Below are positions 18,875 to 27,168 of a stretch of 64,000 bases of DNA, piece by piece. The notes under the pieces were generated by a model. It saw only the letters and a list, made by a program, of their open reading frames with translations. It was not told the DNA's origin and did not search any database. Each line of letters starts with the position of its first letter. Position 1 is the stretch's first letter. Position numbers and translations under genes: made by a program. The DNA is taken from assembly GCF_011808225.1 (NCBI RefSeq), contig NZ_SOYS01000013.1, forward strand, positions 48,501 to 112,500. Reading direction: 5' to 3'. Source of the DNA: Cedecea colo (lineage in GTDB: Bacteria > Pseudomonadota > Gammaproteobacteria > Enterobacterales > Enterobacteriaceae).

Positions 18875-19569
18875 GAAGCGGACACCATCAGATATCCACG
18901 ACCACGCAGCGTTTTAAACCACGGATGCCCGTCTTTGCGATCGGGTAATTTACGGCGCAAATTGGAGATGTGCATGTCGATGGCGCGATCGAATGGCGTC
19001 AAACGTTTACCTAAAACTTCCTGGCTTAAATGTTCACGCGAAACGACCTGGCCTAAATGCTGCGCTAACAGATACAGCAGGGTAAATTCTGTGCCGGTTA
19101 AATCAAGCGCCTGGCCGTCAAAGCTGGCTTCCTGTCGACCGGGATTGAGGTTTAATCCATCCACTTCCACCGTGGGCGAACCGCTGTCGCTATTTTGCTG
19201 CTGCTCGCTCCAGTGCGAACGGCGCAAAATAGCGCGTATACGGGCCACCAGTTCACGATCGTTGAATGGTTTAGGAAGATAGTCATCTGCGCCTAATTCA
19301 AGGCCAAGGACGCGGTCCAGCTCGCTTCCGCGCGCGGTAAGCATAATAACAGGAGTCTGGTGTGACTGGCGTAGCTCTTTCAGGGTATCGATGCCGTTTT
19401 TCTTTGGCATCATTACGTCGAGCAATAACAGGTCGATGCTGTCGTCTAAAAGCTCTAACGCTTGTTCACCGTCGTGCGCGACAAGTACGTTAAAGCCTTC
19501 CATGTCGAGCAGTTCCTTTAGCAGGGAAGTAAGCTCTCGGTCATCATCAACTAGCAGAATTTTATTCAT
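18871..19569 (-). CDS. cpxR: Response regulator CpxR
   Basis: CpxR is the transcription factor of the Cpx envelope stress response. The 232-residue OmpR-family protein has a receiver domain with the acidic pocket VDDD at 7-10, the phosphorylated Asp51 in LLLLDVMMP, Thr/Lys switch residues, and a C-terminal winged helix ending KTLRGRGYLMV. It heads cpxRA and diverges from cpxP. A CpxR box lies between them, so the operon is probably autoregulated. Confidence 0.99.
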   Translation of the reverse strand: MNKILLVDDDRELTSLLKELLDMEGFNVLVAHDGEQALELLDDSIDLLLLDVMMPKKNGIDTLKELRQSHQTPVIMLTARGSELDRVLGLELGADDYLPKPFNDRELVARIRAILRRSHWSEQQQNSDSGSPTVEVDGLNLNPGRQEASFDGQALDLTGTEFTLLYLLAQHLGQVVSREHLSQEVLGKRLTPFDRAIDMHISNLRRKLPDRKDGHPWFKTLRGRGYLMVSAS

Positions 19570-19624
19570 TGTTAAATTACCTCCGAGGCAGAAATTACGT
19601 CATCAAGGCGCGCTAATCCATGAC

Positions 19625-19639
19625 TTTACGTTGTTTTAC
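19625..19639 (-). promoter_or_regulatory. CpxR box between cpxR and cpxP
   Basis: Two TTTAC pentamers (19625-19629 and 19635-19639) with a five-base spacer match the CpxR consensus GTAAA-N5-GTAAA on the minus strand exactly. The box lies 56 bases upstream of cpxR and 80 bases upstream of cpxP, placed to drive both divergent units. In E. coli cpxP is the most strongly CpxR-activated gene. Confidence 0.9.
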
Positions 19640-19719
19640 ACCCCCTGACGCTAGTTTGCAGCGGGAATCGTAGACTGGCTCTCGTTGAATCGCAGCACAT
19701 AAGAGTTCGGGAGCAAGTG

Positions 19720-20229
19720 ATGCGCAATGTTACCGCTGCCGTCATGGCCTCAACACTGGCGCTCGTAACGCTAACCAGCCAGGCCGCAGACTTATCGACT
19801 AGCGATAACTGGCACTCCGGTGAGGAGCTTGCGAAACGTAACAGTGTTCAAAGCCACATGTTTGACGGCATTAATTTAACTGAACAGCAACGCCAGCAGA
19901 TGCGCGATCTCATGCAGCGTGCAAGGCATGATAGCCCACCTGTGAACGTTCGCGAAATGGAGGCCATGCATAATCTGGTCACCGCAGAAAATTTTGACGA
20001 AACGGCTGTTCGTGCCCAGGCAGAAAAAATGGCCCAGGAACAGGTTGCTCGCCAGGTTGAGATGGCAAAAGTACGCAACCAAATGTACCGTCTGTTAACG
20101 CCTGAGCAGCAAGCCGTTTTGCATGACAAACATCAACAGCGCATGAGTCAGTTTCGTGAACTGTTGGATCTGCAGCGCACATCTTCGTTGCAGGCTCTGA
20201 GTAGCAGCAGTACCCGCAGTAACCAGTAA
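19720..20229 (+). CDS. cpxP: Periplasmic Cpx repressor/adaptor CpxP
   Basis: CpxP is a periplasmic dimer that binds the CpxA sensor domain to hold it off and is degraded by DegP together with misfolded pilins. The 169-residue product has a signal peptide (cleavage after SQAA), followed by a helical Spy/CpxP fold with both LTxxQ motifs: [13 protein letters not shown] and [13 protein letters not shown] codon lies directly before the chosen ATG at 19720; spacing from the GGGAG ribosome site favours the ATG. The 3' untranslated region encodes the small RNA CpxQ. Confidence 0.96.
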   Translation: MRNVTAAVMASTLALVTLTSQAADLSTSDNWHSGEELAKRNSVQSHMFDGINLTEQQRQQMRDLMQRARHDSPPVNVREMEAMHNLVTAENFDETAVRAQAEKMAQEQVARQVEMAKVRNQMYRLLTPEQQAVLHDKHQQRMSQFRELLDLQRTSSLQALSSSSTRSNQ

Positions 20230-20237
20230 CAAACCTG

Positions 20238-20295
20238 TTTTCCTTGCCATAGACACCATCCCTGTCTTCCCCGCCTGACCAGGCGGGTTTTTTTT
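20238..20295 (+). ncRNA. cpxQ: CpxQ small RNA from the cpxP 3' UTR
   Basis: In Salmonella and E. coli RNase E cuts the cpxP mRNA just after the stop codon to release CpxQ, an Hfq-bound RNA of about 58 nt that represses inner membrane protein mRNAs. Here a T-rich 5' end followed by TTCCTTGCCATAGAC (the conserved seed region) starts nine bases after the cpxP stop. The sequence ends in a GC-rich hairpin (stem CCCGCCT/AGGCGGG) with eight T. The span is 58 bases, the same as the known RNA. The terminator stem sequence differs from that of Salmonella as I recall it, while the seed is kept. The processing site is inferred. Confidence 0.88.
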
Positions 20296-20352
20296 GCCTG
20301 AGGGATCGGCCTCATCCGCTATACTAGCCAGCATTAATTTGTTGGAGCTTCT

Positions 20353-21255
20353 ATGAATCAACAGTATGGGAAATTGGTCAGCCGCGCGGCGATTGCTGCA
20401 ACGGTGATGGCCTCGTTGTTACTTTTGATTAAAATTTTCGCCTGGTGGTATACCGGTTCGGTCAGTATTCTGGCGGCGCTGGTTGATTCGCTGGTGGATA
20501 TTGCCGCGTCGCTAACGAATCTTCTTGTTGTGCGCTATTCGCTGCAGCCTGCGGACGAAGAGCACACTTTCGGGCACGGTAAAGCAGAATCACTGGCGGC
20601 GCTGGCGCAAAGTATGTTTATTTCAGGTTCGGCGCTGTTCCTGCTCTTAACCGGCATCCAGCACCTGGCCGACCCTACGCCGATGAAACAGCCGCTTGTG
20701 GGAGTCGTGGTTACCGTCATCGCGCTAATCAGCACGCTAATTCTTGTGACTTTTCAACGCTGGGTGGTGCGAAAAACGCATAGCCAGGCCGTTCGGGCGG
20801 ATATGCTTCATTATCAGTCTGATGTTATGATGAACGGCGCGATTCTTATTGCGCTTGCGTTATCCTGGTATGGCTGGCATCGCGCTGATGCGCTATTTGC
20901 ACTAGGGATCGGCGTCTATATTTTGTATAACGCGATTCGCATGGGCCATGAGGCCGTGCAGTCCCTTTTAGATCGTGCATTACCGGATACTGAGCATCAG
21001 GCCATTATCGATATCGTCACCTCATGGCCGGGCGTCAGGGGAGCGCATGATTTACGTACGCGACAGTCAGGGCCGACCCGCTTTATTCAGCTTCATATCG
21101 AAATGGAAGACAATTTACCGCTGGTTCAGGCACATGTTATTGCGGAACAAGTGGAACAGGCGATCCTGCATCATTTCCCTGGATCGGATGTGATTATTCA
21201 CCAGGATCCCTGCTCGGTCGTTCCGTCGGAACGGCAAGGGCATTTTGAGCTTTAA
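20353..21255 (+). CDS. fieF: Ferrous-iron/zinc efflux pump FieF
   Basis: FieF is a cation diffusion facilitator that exports Zn(II) and Fe(II) from the cytoplasm by proton antiport. The 300-residue protein has about six membrane helices. The membrane metal site is formed by the DxxxD pair in [13 protein letters not shown] (about 45 and 49) and the HxxxD pair in [11 protein letters not shown] (about 153 and 157). A cytoplasmic C-terminal domain is rich in His and Asp. Length equals E. coli YiiP/FieF. Gene order cpxP-fieF-pfkA is conserved. Confidence 0.98.
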   Translation: MNQQYGKLVSRAAIAATVMASLLLLIKIFAWWYTGSVSILAALVDSLVDIAASLTNLLVVRYSLQPADEEHTFGHGKAESLAALAQSMFISGSALFLLLTGIQHLADPTPMKQPLVGVVVTVIALISTLILVTFQRWVVRKTHSQAVRADMLHYQSDVMMNGAILIALALSWYGWHRADALFALGIGVYILYNAIRMGHEAVQSLLDRALPDTEHQAIIDIVTSWPGVRGAHDLRTRQSGPTRFIQLHIEMEDNLPLVQAHVIAEQVEQAILHHFPGSDVIIHQDPCSVVPSERQGHFEL

Positions 21256-21321
21256 TTTTTCGTTTAGTAAAGCAGACATGGGCGGTATTTTATGGGTAAA
21301 TTACCGCCGCTTGGCCTGACC

Positions 21322-21333
21322 TGAATCAATTCA
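21322..21333 (+). promoter_or_regulatory. Candidate Cra (FruR) operator upstream of pfkA
   Basis: The palindrome TGAATCAATTCA fits the Cra consensus core (TGAAWC-N-TT). It lies 108 bases upstream of the pfkA ATG. Cra represses pfkA in E. coli. The match is good but not complete, so the site is a candidate. Confidence 0.5.
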
Positions 21334-21440
21334 GCTGGAAGCGGTTGTTATACTATTTGCAGCAGAGTCGAAGCCTCGGTTTGCCCGCAGGCTGTTTCCG
21401 GCAACAGGATTAATTTTGCATTCAAAGTTCAGAGGTAGTC

Positions 21441-22403
21441 ATGATCAAAAAAATTGGTGTGTTGACGAGTGGCGGTGATGCGCCGGGCATGAACGCCGCG
21501 ATTCGCGGTGTGGTGCGTGCAGCATTGTCAGAAGGTCTGGAAGTTGCAGGTGTTTATGATGGCTATCTCGGTTTGTATGAAGATCGCATGATCAACCTGG
21601 ACCGTTACAGCGTGTCCGACATGATTAACCGTGGCGGTACCTTCCTGGGTTCAGCTCGTTTCCCGGAATTTCGTGATGAAAAAATCCGTGCGGTGGCCAT
21701 CGAGAACTTAAAAAAACGCGGCATTGATGCGCTGGTTGTTATCGGCGGTGATGGTTCCTACATGGGAGCTAAGCGTCTGACCGAAATGGGCTTCCCATGT
21801 ATCGGCTTGCCGGGCACGATTGATAACGACATCAAAGGCACCGACTATACCATCGGCTTTTTCACCGCGCTGGAAACCGTTGTGGAAGCTATCGACCGCC
21901 TGCGTGACACTTCTTCCTCCCACCAGCGTATTTCCATTGTGGAAGTCATGGGTCGTTACTGCGGCGATTTGACCTTAGCTGCATCAATTGCCGGTGGCTG
22001 TGAGTTTGTGGTATTGCCAGAAGTTGAGTTCAACCGCGAAGACCTGGTTGCGGAAATCAAAGCGGGTATCGCTAAAGGTAAGAAACACGCAATCGTGGCG
22101 ATTACCGAGCACATCTGCGACATCGACGAGCTGGCCAAATACATCGAAACAGAAACCAAGCGCGAAACTCGCGCAACCGTCCTGGGTCATATCCAGCGCG
22201 GCGGTTCTCCGGTTGCTTACGACCGTATTCTGGCTTCCCGCATGGGCGCTTACTCCATCGAATTACTGCTACAGGGCCACGGTGGTCGTTGCGTAGGTAT
22301 TCAGAACGAGAAGCTTGTTCACCATGATATCGTCGACGCTATCGAAAATATGAAGCGTCCGTTCAAAGGCGACTGGCTGGACTGCGCCAAAAAGCTTTAC
22401 TGA
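21441..22403 (+). CDS. pfkA: 6-phosphofructokinase 1
   Basis: PfkA phosphorylates fructose 6-phosphate with ATP, the committed step of glycolysis. It is activated by ADP and inhibited by phosphoenolpyruvate. The 320-residue protein has the ATP-binding [15 protein letters not shown] at 9-23, GGDGSYMGA around 102-110 and the catalytic [12 protein letters not shown] at 124-135. Length equals the E. coli enzyme. A GAGG ribosome site precedes the ATG, and an intrinsic terminator follows the stop by 14 bases. Confidence 0.99.
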   Translation: MIKKIGVLTSGGDAPGMNAAIRGVVRAALSEGLEVAGVYDGYLGLYEDRMINLDRYSVSDMINRGGTFLGSARFPEFRDEKIRAVAIENLKKRGIDALVVIGGDGSYMGAKRLTEMGFPCIGLPGTIDNDIKGTDYTIGFFTALETVVEAIDRLRDTSSSHQRISIVEVMGRYCGDLTLAASIAGGCEFVVLPEVEFNREDLVAEIKAGIAKGKKHAIVAITEHICDIDELAKYIETETKRETRATVLGHIQRGGSPVAYDRILASRMGAYSIELLLQGHGGRCVGIQNEKLVHHDIVDAIENMKRPFKGDWLDCAKKLY

Positions 22404-22417
22404 TTTTGACTGCAAAA

Positions 22418-22442
22418 CGAGCCGGGGAAACCCGGCTTTTTT
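22418..22442 (+). terminator. Intrinsic terminator of pfkA
   Basis: A GCCGGG/CCCGGC stem with a GAAA loop (22421-22436) is followed by six T, 15 bases after the pfkA stop. This is a classic Rho-independent terminator. Confidence 0.92.
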
Positions 22443-22551
22443 ATCTGCCTGTTTATTTCCAATTATTATAACCAATCTTTTTTTATTCTTTAATCAGCGA
22501 ACAAGTTTCTGGCAGGCTGAGTTCATCAGACTACATATAAGAGAGTATGCG

Positions 22552-23541
22552 ATGAACAAGTGGGGAGTGGGATTAACTTTACTTTTGGCCTCGGGCAGCG
22601 TCCTGGCTAAAGACGTTCAATTACTTAACGTGTCTTACGATCCGACGCGTGAACTGTACGAAGAGTACAACAAGGCTTTCAGCGCGCACTGGAAACAGGA
22701 AACCGGCGACAACGTGGTGGTGCGTCAGTCTCACGGCGGCTCAGGTAAACAAGCGACTTCGGTGATTAATGGCATTGAAGCAGATGTCGTTACCCTCGCG
22801 CTGGCTTACGATGTCGATGCCATTGCTGAGCGCGGCCGTATTGATAAAAACTGGATCAAACGCCTGCCGGATAACTCTGCGCCTTACACCTCCACCATCG
22901 TATTCCTGGTGCGCAAAGGCAATCCGAAACAAATTCATGACTGGAACGACCTGATTAAACCGGGCGTTTCCGTTATCACTCCAAATCCAAAAAGCTCTGG
23001 CGGCGCACGCTGGAACTACCTGGCTGCGTGGGGCTATGCCCTGCACCACAACAACAATAACCAGGCGAAAGCCCAGGACTTTGTCAAAGCGCTGTTTAAA
23101 AACGTAGAGGTACTGGACTCCGGCGCGCGTGGCTCAACCAATACCTTCGTGGAGCGCGGTATTGGCGACGTGCTGATCGCCTGGGAAAACGAAGCGCTAC
23201 TGGCAACCAACGAGCTGGGTAAAGACAAGTTCGAGATCGTGACCCCAAGCGAGTCTATCCTGGCTGAACCTACCGTTTCCGTTGTTGATAAAGTGGTTGA
23301 GAAGAAAGGTACTCAGAAAGTGACCGAAGCATATCTGAAATATCTTTATTCCCCCGAAGGGCAGGAAATCGCCGCGAAGAATTATTACCGCCCACGTAAT
23401 GCGGACGTAGCGAAGAAATACGAAAACACCTTTCCGAAGCTGAAGCTATATACCATTGACGAAGAGTTCGGTGGCTGGACGAAAGCTCAGAAAGAGCATT
23501 TCTCGAACGGCGGCACCTTCGATCAAATCAGCAAGCGTTAA
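22552..23541 (+). CDS. sbp: Periplasmic sulfate-binding protein Sbp
   Basis: Sbp captures sulfate (and thiosulfate) in the periplasm for the CysTWA ABC importer. The 329-residue preprotein has a signal peptide ending ASGSVLA with the mature N-terminus [16 protein letters not shown], characteristic of sulfate-binding proteins. The sulfate-binding loops SHGGSGKQ and [10 protein letters not shown] follow. It stands alone after pfkA. Sulfur-status control by CysB is expected from the family; I did not identify a CysB site. Confidence 0.97.
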   Translation: MNKWGVGLTLLLASGSVLAKDVQLLNVSYDPTRELYEEYNKAFSAHWKQETGDNVVVRQSHGGSGKQATSVINGIEADVVTLALAYDVDAIAERGRIDKNWIKRLPDNSAPYTSTIVFLVRKGNPKQIHDWNDLIKPGVSVITPNPKSSGGARWNYLAAWGYALHHNNNNQAKAQDFVKALFKNVEVLDSGARGSTNTFVERGIGDVLIAWENEALLATNELGKDKFEIVTPSESILAEPTVSVVDKVVEKKGTQKVTEAYLKYLYSPEGQEIAAKNYYRPRNADVAKKYENTFPKLKLYTIDEEFGGWTKAQKEHFSNGGTFDQISKR

Positions 23542-23548
23542 TGTAAAC

Positions 23549-23569
23549 GGCCCCTTCCAGGGGCCTTTT
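23549..23569 (+). terminator. Intrinsic terminator of sbp
   Basis: A seven-base stem GGCCCCT/AGGGGCC (23549-23555 with 23559-23565), a three-base loop and four T follow the sbp stop by seven bases. Confidence 0.88.
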
Positions 23570-23648
23570 ACATGCGAGTTATTATCAGCAAAATTTACAT
23601 TACTACCGCTCCGCCGTAGACTGCTGAAAAAATCTACCGGAGACAGGT

Positions 23649-24953
23649 ATGTCGCACTGGTTTAGCCATCCTTTGTTTCTCCCCACGCTGATTATTCTTA
23701 TTACCATCACGCTCTGGGCTACGTCCGCGCTTCCTGAATACCTCACGGCGCTGCTGTTTTTTGCCATCGCAACGGTGGCAAAAATCGCCCCGGCCGCAGT
23801 TATCTTCAGCGGTTTTGCCTCCTCAGCTTTCTGGCTGGTATTTAGCGGTTTCGTTCTGGGAATTGCTATCCGCAAAACCGGTCTTGCGGATAGAGCTGCG
23901 AGGATGATTTCTGCAAATCTGACGGATTCCTGGGTGCGGATGGTCGGGAGCGTCGTGTTACTCAGCTATGCGCTCGCTTTTGTGATGCCTTCAAATATGG
24001 GACGCATCGCTCTGCTGATGCCGATTGTGGCAGCGATGGCGAAACGCTCCGGTATTGTGGATGGTTCGCGGGCCTGGTTTGGCCTGGCGCTGGCCGTCGG
24101 CTTCGGTACCTTTCAGCTCTCCGCCACGATCCTGCCGGCCAACGTGCCTAATCTGGTGATGAGCGGGGCGGCTGAAGGTTCTTACAGTATTCATCTCAAC
24201 TATCTGCCTTATCTCTGGCTGCACACGCCAGTGTTGGGGATTTTGAAAGGGCTGATCCTCATCGGCCTGATTTGCTGGCTCTTTCCCGGTAAGCCTCATG
24301 CTGCGGAGAAAATTGACCAGCCTGGCCCCATGAGCCGCGATGAAAAACGTCTGGCCTGGCTGCTTGCGGCGGTATTGATGCTTTGGATGAGTGAAAGCCT
24401 GCACGGTATTGGTCCGGCCTGGGTGGGGCTTGTTGCCGCCTGTATTACGCTGCTGCCGCGCGTTGGGTTCATCACCAGCGAAGAATTTGCAAGCGGGGTA
24501 AACGTCCGTACCTGCTTCTATGTGGCGGGGATTCTGGCTTTGGCTTCTACGGTGACGGAAACCGGATTGGGCAGCGTGGTGGGCGAAAAGCTACTCGCTG
24601 TGATGCCGCTTGATGCCGGGCGTCCATTTACCAGCTTTGTCGCGCTGACGGGCATTACCAGCCTGCTAAATTTTATCGTTACGGCAAACGGCGTTCCGGC
24701 GTTGTATACCTCTCTTGCAGCGAGTTTTTCGCAGGCAACGGGATTTCCGCTGTTATCGGTGATTATGGTGCAGGTTCTGGGATATTCAACGCCGCTGCTG
24801 CCGTATATGGCTTCGCCCATCGTGGTGGCGATGGCATTAGGAAAAGTGCCTGCAAAAGCCGGGCTTAAGCTCTGCCTGGCGCTGGCGCTAGTAACGTTTG
24901 CGGTGTTAATGCCGCTGGATTACGGCTGGTTCAGGCTGACAGGTAAGCTATAA
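23649..24953 (+). CDS. SLC13/DASS-type anion:sodium symporter
   Basis: This 434-residue inner membrane protein has about eleven to twelve hydrophobic helices in two halves. It has the divalent anion/sodium symporter features MPSNMGRI at 113-120 and TILPANVPNLVMSG at 160-173 in the first half, and VTANGVPALYTSLA at about 344-357 in the second. These correspond to the paired Ser-Asn-type substrate and sodium loops, though the canonical SNT triads are altered. It occupies the place that cdh holds in E. coli between sbp and tpiA. The substrate (dicarboxylate, sulfate or another anion) is unknown; nearness to sbp hints at sulfate but proves nothing. An AGGT-type ribosome site near 23645 supports the start. 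The stop overlaps the A-run of a terminator hairpin. Confidence 0.85.
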   Translation: MSHWFSHPLFLPTLIILITITLWATSALPEYLTALLFFAIATVAKIAPAAVIFSGFASSAFWLVFSGFVLGIAIRKTGLADRAARMISANLTDSWVRMVGSVVLLSYALAFVMPSNMGRIALLMPIVAAMAKRSGIVDGSRAWFGLALAVGFGTFQLSATILPANVPNLVMSGAAEGSYSIHLNYLPYLWLHTPVLGILKGLILIGLICWLFPGKPHAAEKIDQPGPMSRDEKRLAWLLAAVLMLWMSESLHGIGPAWVGLVAACITLLPRVGFITSEEFASGVNVRTCFYVAGILALASTVTETGLGSVVGEKLLAVMPLDAGRPFTSFVALTGITSLLNFIVTANGVPALYTSLAASFSQATGFPLLSVIMVQVLGYSTPLLPYMASPIVVAMALGKVPAKAGLKLCLALALVTFAVLMPLDYGWFRLTGKL

Positions 24954-24977
24954 AAAAGGCTCCGCAAGCGGAGCCTT
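24953..24977. repeat. Left copy of duplicated terminator (repeat locus A)
   Basis: This 25-base sequence begins AAAAAGGCTCCGC and ends GCGGAGCCTT. It is repeated perfectly at 25117-25141. It forms a GGCTCCGC/GCGGAGCC stem and lacks the plus-strand T run that the right copy keeps. It starts within the stop codon of the SLC13 gene. Confidence 0.92.
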
Positions 24978-25116
24978 GAGATTGCTGATAAAGAAGGAAA
25001 AAGCGTGGTTTTCCCTTCTTTGTGGTTATCAGCCGAAAATCAATACGTTGATTTTCCTGTTAATTTTATTAAAGACATATTTCAAAGCGCTGTACGCCAT
25101 GAGGTTTGTCATCAGT
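24978..25116 (+). mobile_element. Terminator-nested repeat, copy A (139 bp)
   Basis: This copy runs from GAGATTGCTGATAAAG to TTTGTCATCAGT. The ends form an imperfect terminal inverted repeat (A-C/T-TG-C/A-TGA-C/T-AAA). The first 78 bases from 24981 match copy B at 73 and copy C at 72 positions by my count. They fold into a long hairpin: GCTGAT/ATCAGC, then AAAGAAGG/CCTTCTTT with a six-base bulge, and a second hairpin GAAAATCAA/TTGATTTTC. The 3' half of this copy differs from copies B and C. It codes for nothing credible. It is flanked by direct copies of the terminator shared by the SLC13 gene and tpiA. I read it as a non-autonomous insertion; no transposase is present. Confidence 0.8.
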
Positions 25117-25144
25117 AAAAAGGCTCCGCAAGCGGAGCCTTTTT
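25117..25144. terminator. Bidirectional terminator of tpiA / SLC13 gene, right copy
   Basis: The hairpin GGCTCCGC-AA-GCGGAGCC is flanked by five A and five T, so it can end transcripts from both sides: tpiA on the minus strand, ending 16 bases away, and the plus-strand carrier gene. The first 25 bases are the direct repeat of 24953-24977. Confidence 0.9.
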
Positions 25145-25159
25145 ACATGCCGGCATTAA

Positions 25160-25927
25160 TTACGCTTTTTTCGCTTCAGCCGCAGCTTTAACGATAACCG
25201 CGAAAGCGTCTGCTTTCAGAGAGGCACCGCCAACCAGCGCACCGTCGATGTCCAGCTGAGCAAACAGCTCGGCTGCGTTTTTATCGTTTACGGAACCGCC
25301 GTATTGAATGATGACCTGTTCAGCCACTTTCGCATCGGCTTTAGCGATGTGATCGCGAATGAATTTGTGCACTGCCTGAGCCTGCGCAGGAGTGGCTGAT
25401 TTGCCAGTACCGATGGCCCAAACTGGTTCGTAAGCAATAACCACGCCTTCGAAAGCCGCTGCGCCCTGGGTTTTCAGCACCGCATCGATCTGGCGTGCGC
25501 AAACTTCTTCCGTTTTGCCGGCTTCGTTTTCTGCTTCGGTTTCGCCGATGCACAGCACTGGCGTCAGGCCGACTTGTTTAAGCACAGCGAATTTCTTCGC
25601 AATCAGTTCGTCAGATTCAGCGTGATAAGTGCGACGCTCAGAGTGACCGATGATGATGTATTTAGCGCCGATATCTTTGAGCATTTCAGCGGAAACTTCA
25701 CCGGTAAACGCGCCGGACAGATTTACGTCAACGTTCTGAGCACCAAGAATAATGTGGCTACCGGAAGCGGCGTGTTTTGCCAGGTCCAGGTACATAGCAG
25801 GAGGGGCAATCGCTACGCCGCAACCATCAACGCCAGCCAGTTCTTTGCGCAGGCCAGCAATCAACTCGTTAACCATCTGCTTGCTGCCGTTGAGTTTCCA
25901 GTTACCCATCACCAAAGGATGTCGCAT
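25160..25927 (-). CDS. tpiA: Triose-phosphate isomerase
   Basis: TpiA interconverts dihydroxyacetone phosphate and glyceraldehyde 3-phosphate in glycolysis. It is a cytoplasmic TIM-barrel dimer. The 255-residue protein has GNWKLNG (substrate lysine) at 9-15, the catalytic His in IIGHSERR near 93-100, the catalytic Glu in [11 protein letters not shown] near 165-175, and the phosphate loop YGGSVN. I chose the ATG at 25927 ([11 protein letters not shown]) for family length; the frame is open seven codons upstream. Confidence 0.99.
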   Translation of the reverse strand: MRHPLVMGNWKLNGSKQMVNELIAGLRKELAGVDGCGVAIAPPAMYLDLAKHAASGSHIILGAQNVDVNLSGAFTGEVSAEMLKDIGAKYIIIGHSERRTYHAESDELIAKKFAVLKQVGLTPVLCIGETEAENEAGKTEEVCARQIDAVLKTQGAAAFEGVVIAYEPVWAIGTGKSATPAQAQAVHKFIRDHIAKADAKVAEQVIIQYGGSVNDKNAAELFAQLDIDGALVGGASLKADAFAVIVKAAAEAKKA

Positions 25928-26035
25928 TTTAATTCTCCACGCGGTCAATCAAATAAAAGAATTGCTGCCTTCAGGCAGCGTGGTCTGTGAAACAGTATAG
26001 AGACTCAGGGGGCTAAAGGCTTTGCTTTTTATCAT

Positions 26036-26635
26036 TTAATCGCCGTTGTTTAGCCCTTCAGAAAGCGTAAGCTTAATCGGTTCAACGGCGAAAGTTAGCC
26101 CTTTTTCGCCGTTGTCCGCTACAACATAGCGAAGCGCGCCTTCGGTCTGGGCGAAGTAGCGTTTATTTTTTCCGGCGCTGAGTAAGTTGCTTAGCCTTTC
26201 CTGGCTTTGCTGCTGAGAAAATATTGGCGTGAAGCTACGCAGAAGAGCCGCCATATATTCCATCGCCTTTGCGCGCGCGGCTTTCTGCTCCGGCCCCTGA
26301 ATGGGTAGCCAGGTTATCTGGATAGATTTGATTTTCAGCGTGCCGCGTTCCAGCGCCGTGGAGGCATAAAGATTTTCGTTGATCTTGCTGGCCGCCCGCG
26401 TCAGGTTCGCCTTATCCCGACTGGAGTCGATGGCGCGGAATTCATTGATTGGCAGCTTCGGGTTATCGATATTAAATTTTTCGCGAAACTGCGTAATCGT
26501 CAGATCAAACGTAGGCGAGCCCGGCAGTAAATAAGGCGCCGCGGGTAAGCCAGGCGGCGTCTCAGAAGGTGGATCTGCCCGGCTCACCGCAACAGGCAGC
26601 GCAATCAGCACAAGGGTGCAGAGCAGATATTTCAT
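26036..26635 (-). CDS. yiiQ: DUF1454 family periplasmic protein YiiQ
   Basis: The 199-residue product has an N-terminal signal peptide (hydrophobic core LLCTLVLIALPVAV, cleavage near SRA). A conserved body follows with ITQFREKFN, FRAIDSSRDKANLTRAASKINENLYAS and a C-terminal KGLTFAVEPIKLTL. It is a DUF1454 protein. The function is unknown. The ATG at 26635 follows an AGGAGAAG ribosome site and gives the E. coli length. It lies between tpiA and yiiR as in E. coli. Confidence 0.93.
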   Translation of the reverse strand: MKYLLCTLVLIALPVAVSRADPPSETPPGLPAAPYLLPGSPTFDLTITQFREKFNIDNPKLPINEFRAIDSSRDKANLTRAASKINENLYASTALERGTLKIKSIQITWLPIQGPEQKAARAKAMEYMAALLRSFTPIFSQQQSQERLSNLLSAGKNKRYFAQTEGALRYVVADNGEKGLTFAVEPIKLTLSEGLNNGD

Positions 26636-26746
26636 CAACAACTTCTCCTGTCATTCATGGCACTGATTAAATCGGCAATCCGTTGGCTTGTCAAAACCTG
26701 GCACAGCCAGGGTACACTACGCCACAAAACTTATAAGGACCTTATC

Positions 26747-27166
26747 ATGACCATCCAGCTTTGGCTGTTCTCTTTTAAAGGACGTATCGGGCGTCGCGAT
26801 TTCTGGATTTGGATTGGCGTCTGGATTGCCGGTCTGGCGATTTTATTTACCCTGGCCGGGGCTAAAATTATGCCTTACTCAACCGCCGGATTCTTTTTAT
26901 CGGGATCGCTGATTCCCACGGCTGCGGTTATCGTTAAACGCCTGCACGATCGTAATAAGAAAGGCTGGTGGGCGCTGCTGTTTATTCCGGCGTGGCTGCT
27001 TCTGGCGGGAAACTGGGACGTTTTCGGCAGCGTGGCGCAGTGGGGCCTGGGACGCTTCATCCCGACGCTGATTCTGGTAATGATGATCATGGACCTGGGC
27101 GCGTTTGTTGGCACCCAGGGTGAAAACCGGTTCGGCAAAGATACAAGCGAGGTAAAATACCGCTGA
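26747..27166 (+). CDS. yiiR: DUF805 inner membrane protein YiiR
   Basis: The 139-residue protein begins MTIQLWLFSFKGRIGRRDFW, the FxGRxxRxxFW signature of DUF805. It has three or four membrane helices and the internal motif VKRLHDRNKKGWWALL typical of that family. The function is unknown. An AAGGA ribosome site lies before the ATG. It converges on fpr with two bases between stops. Confidence 0.93.
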   Translation: MTIQLWLFSFKGRIGRRDFWIWIGVWIAGLAILFTLAGAKIMPYSTAGFFLSGSLIPTAAVIVKRLHDRNKKGWWALLFIPAWLLLAGNWDVFGSVAQWGLGRFIPTLILVMMIMDLGAFVGTQGENRFGKDTSEVKYR

Positions 27167-27168
27167 GT

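Noticed and set aside
24976..25191. Plus-strand open frame of 71 codons running through repeat copy A
   Set aside because: It starts in the repeat and ends in tpiA antisense; copies B and C do not keep the frame, so the repeat is non-coding.
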